In this document: positions 60,473 to 64,000 of the stretch, piece by piece
How positions within the stretch are numbered: position 1 is the stretch's first letter
Layout of the letters: each line of letters begins with the position of its first letter
From: Prorocentrum cordatum
Taxonomy: Eukaryota; Sar; Dinophyceae; Prorocentrales; Prorocentraceae
DNA: 64,000 nucleotides
Direction: 5' to 3'
Assembly (NCBI GenBank): GCA_963575745.1
Contig: CAUYUJ010015282.1
Coordinates: forward strand, 165,151-229,150
The notes under the pieces: generated by a model
Databases searched by the model: none
What the model was told of the DNA's origin: nothing
What the model saw: the letters and a program-made list of their open reading frames with translations, nothing else
Position numbers and translations under genes: made by a program

Positions 60473-63400
60473 ATGCGTCGTGGAGATAACAGCACCGATG
60501 GGCAAACACATGGCCCATATTGGGACCCTCAAGGTAATGTACCTTTTCGTGAGTACATCTACGAGGTCAACGCATGGCTCAACGTTACAAGCGGACGTAT
60601 GACGCCACAGGCCCAAGCGGCCGCAATACAACGCGGCCCAGGTGGCCTAGCGAGGACACTCGCTATGAGGGTACCGCCTGACATTATAAACTATGGTGCT
60701 GACATTGATGGGGTCCACGCAGACCCAGTAACTTACATCATGCTCCTCCTCAGCATGTAGTTCGAACGCCTGGAAGATGAGCGACAGCTCACTTCCGGCA
60801 CACAACTCATCGACTTCCATGCGCCTCACGGGGAACGAATCGATGTCACTCTTACCCGATTCGAAATGGCCCGACTTGAGGCACAGTCGGTGGGATTCGA
60901 CCTTCCTAACTTCCAAGTGCTAACCACTATCCTATTCCGCGCCTTAGGCGTCGGCAACCAGAAAGCCATGCAACTCTTACAGCCACTCAATCACCAAATG
61001 CCTCGAACACAACAACAGTATGATGAGCTGCTGGAAAGGATGCGTTCGGTAGGCCACCTATCCGAACGATCTCCTGGTAACATAGGATCCGTGTTTGGAA
61101 GAGGAAGGGGATCTGGTAGTGGAAATTTCTACACTACCTTGACTACTGAAGCCCAGCCTGGAAACGGGCCCTCAAACATATGGGCCGATGACCCAGGAGA
61201 ATCCACTGCTTTATTAGCAGGGGATCGATCACAACCAAGCTGGGCAACCAGCCCTCCTTCTAGAGAACCACAACCACACCGCTCGTTATGGGGGGAATCA
61301 AATCCCCTAACCGACGGTGTATCCACCTATTTAGGAGACGAAGATTTCGACTCCGGCACCGATACAGACACTATATCATCAGATGGTGTTGAAGCTCTAG
61401 ATTGGTCAGATATCATGAATATGGATAACGACAATCAGCGTGCTGAGCATTTATTCTGGCTGTTACAACAGGCTAAACGAAGGTGGAGGAGGTTCGCACG
61501 AAAACCAGTGCGTCGTGTTAGAAGGAGGATACGCAGAAGTTTTAAAGGAAAGGGTAAAGGCAAGCGTGGTCGTCGGAGGTTGAACGGGCGAGGTATCGCG
61601 GCATTTCTCCAGAGGCTCTCAGATGAACAACATGATGAGATATTCTTTGGGGGAAAAGGCCGTGGTAAAGGCCGTAGAGAGACCTCAGGTAAAGGTAAAG
61701 GTAGGCGGGGAAACCCGCGAGGTAGAGACGGCCAGGTTCTCAAATGCCATGAATGTGGTAGTTCCGACCATCTTGTGCGAGATTGTCCAGCGAAGGGAAA
61801 TGGAAAGGGCATGTCGTCCGAAGTCCATTTTGGCTCAAGTGCACCATCCATTGAATATCTGAGCCTCCAGGACTTTGAGGCTATGGAACAGATATTTTTC
61901 ACTTGGGTTGTTGGCGTGGACAACATCGACGAGCTCGAGGGGTATGGTCATGGACTGTACGCGTACTACCTCGAGTACGTCCGCCGGTTCGTCACGGGCA
62001 GTAACGAACTCACTCCCGTGGAACACGGTACGCTTGGAAACGAGCCTCTTTCTTTCTTCGACTGGATGTTCGGGAACCCAGGCAACGTCATGGCCTACGA
62101 GAGCGACGACGAGGACACCACTATAGAGGCTTCGCCTTCCGAGGTTCAACGGAACCTCGAACCTCCGCCCGAAATCCCGCCTGGGAACAGGCCTTCTTTG
62201 ATGGGAGAATATCCCCAGACCACTGAAGACTTAATTGAAATGGGGTCTCAGGCATTTGTTCAGGCCTTCATTGCAGGCGAACCAGATATTCCGTTCATAC
62301 CTCCTGGTTCGCTTGCTCCAGGCGAATATGGACCACGTACCCTTTTGCAGACCCTCATGAGGATGCATGAGATACTTACAATTGGTTATCCTGAGAGTCA
62401 AGAACACATCGAAGCTGGCATCATGACAGAACAGGATAATGATGCTTGCGGTAGTTCAGAGCTAATTTTGGCAGCTCTGACTCTCATTGACAGCGTGTAT
62501 CCTCAGGAAGTGCAGAGACACTTGATATACTCCCGTGGTAGATGGCGTCGTGCTCTGGAAATGGCGATGGCTATGCGTGGCCATGATCTTCCTCCGCCAG
62601 GATGGGGTCTCCAGGCGGTGGGAATGAGGCCAAACCATACGGCCATGCGTAACATTGCTGGGCAGCTTATGCTCGGCGACGAGCCTGAGCCGACAACAGT
62701 GCCTCCTACTCCTGGACAGCCGAGCGACGCCCAGACGCCGGCTATGCAGGGAAACCTGCCTGTACTAGATACGCCAATGGCCATCATCATTGGTAGTTCG
62801 ACATCAGAAGAAGTAGATGGCGATGGCTGCGGGTTAGATGAGGATGATGTCACCATCCTCACGATGGACGTGAATGGTGAGGAAGAGGTTGATTTCGACC
62901 CTGATGAGTCTGAATCATCATCACCATCGGCACAAGCGCCACTTGCGCCGAGCTCTACACAGCAGGGAGACCCGCCTCCATCGGATGATCCATCTGGGGT
63001 CGCACAGGAGCCCTCTCAGGCACCTCCACCGGGTGCCGCTCCTGCTGCATCGGCAGCTTCCTCTGATGAGAACTCCAGAAGATCTCGTTCCCATACGCGC
63101 GTCAGAGAAGAGCCACATCCACAGGCTCGACTTCCTCGTGAGTGGAGACAGGCTGGCCCAAAAGAACACGCTCTCAGGAGAGGTGGCCAGCTACTTCCGT
63201 ACAACGACCCAAGACGCCGAAAAGGGGGACGCTCGGCCTTCGGCCAGGGCAACCCTGCCTATAGGGACAGTGATGGCAAGCCCATCCGCGGAGGCTATCA
63301 GCTTGCAACAAACATCCGCCGCCCTGAAATTCAAGAAGCGCGGACTCAGTTGCGAGATATTATCGCGGCGCGCAAGCAGTATAGGCCTCACGCAGCATGC

Positions 63401-64000
63401 GGACCTTGTTCCCAGCCGTTCCAGAATCACAGGCCAGGATGCCCCGTTGGCAACAACGAAGGCCTGAGCCCCAACAGGGGCAAAACCCCTCCTGAAGAGG
63501 GCCATCCGCCACTTATCCCGATGACGCAGGACGAGATCGCGGAAGTGAATCGTCGTCTCGGGATCTTGAGCCACTTGGATCCGAAAGAAGAAGAAAAGCC
63601 TACCCCGGTTCCAAGGGGACTGGTAGCCATGACCCAGGAAGAGAAAGACGCGCTCTTCAGTCTTCCTAGTATGCGAGGAAACTCGCCTGGCGTCTCTAGC
63701 CAGTCCCAACAACCAGAACCGACAATCAAGGATGAGATAAAGGCTCAACGTGTGGCGGAGGATGAGGAGCGCATGCGGACAGCAGAAGACCGCACTCGCG
63801 AGGCAACTCGCAAGATGTTGGAGGATTCTAGTAAGATCTACATGAAGAGGGCTACGAGGCCCCCACTCCCACTAACTTCGAAGGCCAAGAGTGAACCCCC
63901 GACACCTAAGCCGTCCTCGGTGCCGAAACCGAAGACGAGCCCTCAGGACCCTGGGCCCACTACAGCCCCACCCAGCTGGGAAACCAGCCTGAGATCTATC
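60473..64000 (+). pseudogene. gag: Copia C Gag polyprotein, partial, one internal stop
   Basis: One frame is open from upstream of 59921 to the window end except for a single TAG at 60758-60760. I choose ATG 60473 as the start because it is the first in-frame ATG after the primer site. A capsid-like region (YIYEVNAWLNVTSGRMTPQAQAAAI, 60550-60640, continuing past the stop) is followed by a very basic stretch (WRRFARKPVRRVRRRIRRSFKGKGKGK) and a CCHC knuckle CHECGSSDHLVRDC (61745). A long acidic and Pro-rich region follows, with a second Cys/His cluster (CGPCSQPFQNHRPGC, 63400) and a coiled coil (EIKAQRVAEDEERMRTAEDR). Protease and pol must lie beyond 64000. Confidence 0.75.
61817..61839 (+). 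other. Spliced-leader-like sequence inside copia C
   Basis: The last 15 bases, CCATTTTGGCTCAAG (61825-61839), equal the 3' part of the dinoflagellate spliced leader. The eight before them match TCCGTAG with one substitution and one inserted T. It is read in frame just after the zinc knuckle. A 15-base match by chance is very unlikely in 64 kb. Confidence 0.7.

Overview
This window looks like a gene-poor, repeat-rich piece of dinoflagellate nuclear genome. The best evidence is a complete dinoflagellate spliced-leader sequence embedded at 50246-50267, exactly at the 5' end of a LINE. A second, slightly mutated spliced leader lies at 61817-61839. The DNA is mostly GC-rich. It contains Ty1/copia elements of the type common in dinoflagellates (HGDDF in the reverse transcriptase, PBS matching initiator tRNA-Met), dense microsatellites, and long degenerate arrays of TCTTGGGGCC-like sequence. 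I see no ordinary single-copy host gene, no rRNA, no convincing tRNA and no CRISPR array.

Layout. 1-6240: minisatellite, then a decayed LINE (about 1591-5190) interrupted by a small terminal-inverted-repeat (TIR) element. 6241-13190: GC-rich sequence with long open frames of doubtful coding value, a foldback element, a 409-bp tandem duplication and a striking set of small hairpins with a constant CTTCA loop. 12938-17282: trinucleotide and GA microsatellites. 17283-24007: TIR elements and TCTTGGGGCC arrays. 24008-34758: copia element A (10.75 kb), with LTRs, PBS, polypurine tract, gag, protease, integrase, methyltransferase-like domain, RT-RNase H, and then an extra 3' gene before the 3' LTR. 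36495-42799: copia element B (6.3 kb, minus strand), with 85-bp LTRs and near-intact coding capacity apart from one frameshift. 42800-46400: TA microsatellite, a 460-bp tandem repeat and perfect hairpins. 46618-50245: a large, partly amplified inverted-repeat complex. 50246-55655: a spliced-leader-tagged LINE (ORF1, AP endonuclease, RT) with several frameshifts. 55660-59810: microsatellites, duplicated TCTTGGGGCC units and dispersed repeats. 60067-64000: the 5' part of a third copia-like element (gag polyprotein), running off the window.

How the parts relate. The two complete copia elements share one domain order: capsid, two zinc knuckles, protease, zinc-binding pre-integrase region, integrase, a TPGCxGC...H...CR Cys/His motif, a domain resembling a cytosine-C5 methyltransferase, reverse transcriptase, RNase H. 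Element A adds a RanBP2-like zinc finger before the RT. It also adds a downstream gene (coiled coil, Pro-rich linker, RRM-like segment) preceded by a strong polypyrimidine/AG acceptor, as expected for a spliced-leader subgenomic mRNA. Spliced-leader-like sequence also occurs in the LTRs of both elements, at the 5' end of the LINE, and inside the third element. Capture of the spliced leader during retrotransposition is therefore a theme of the window.
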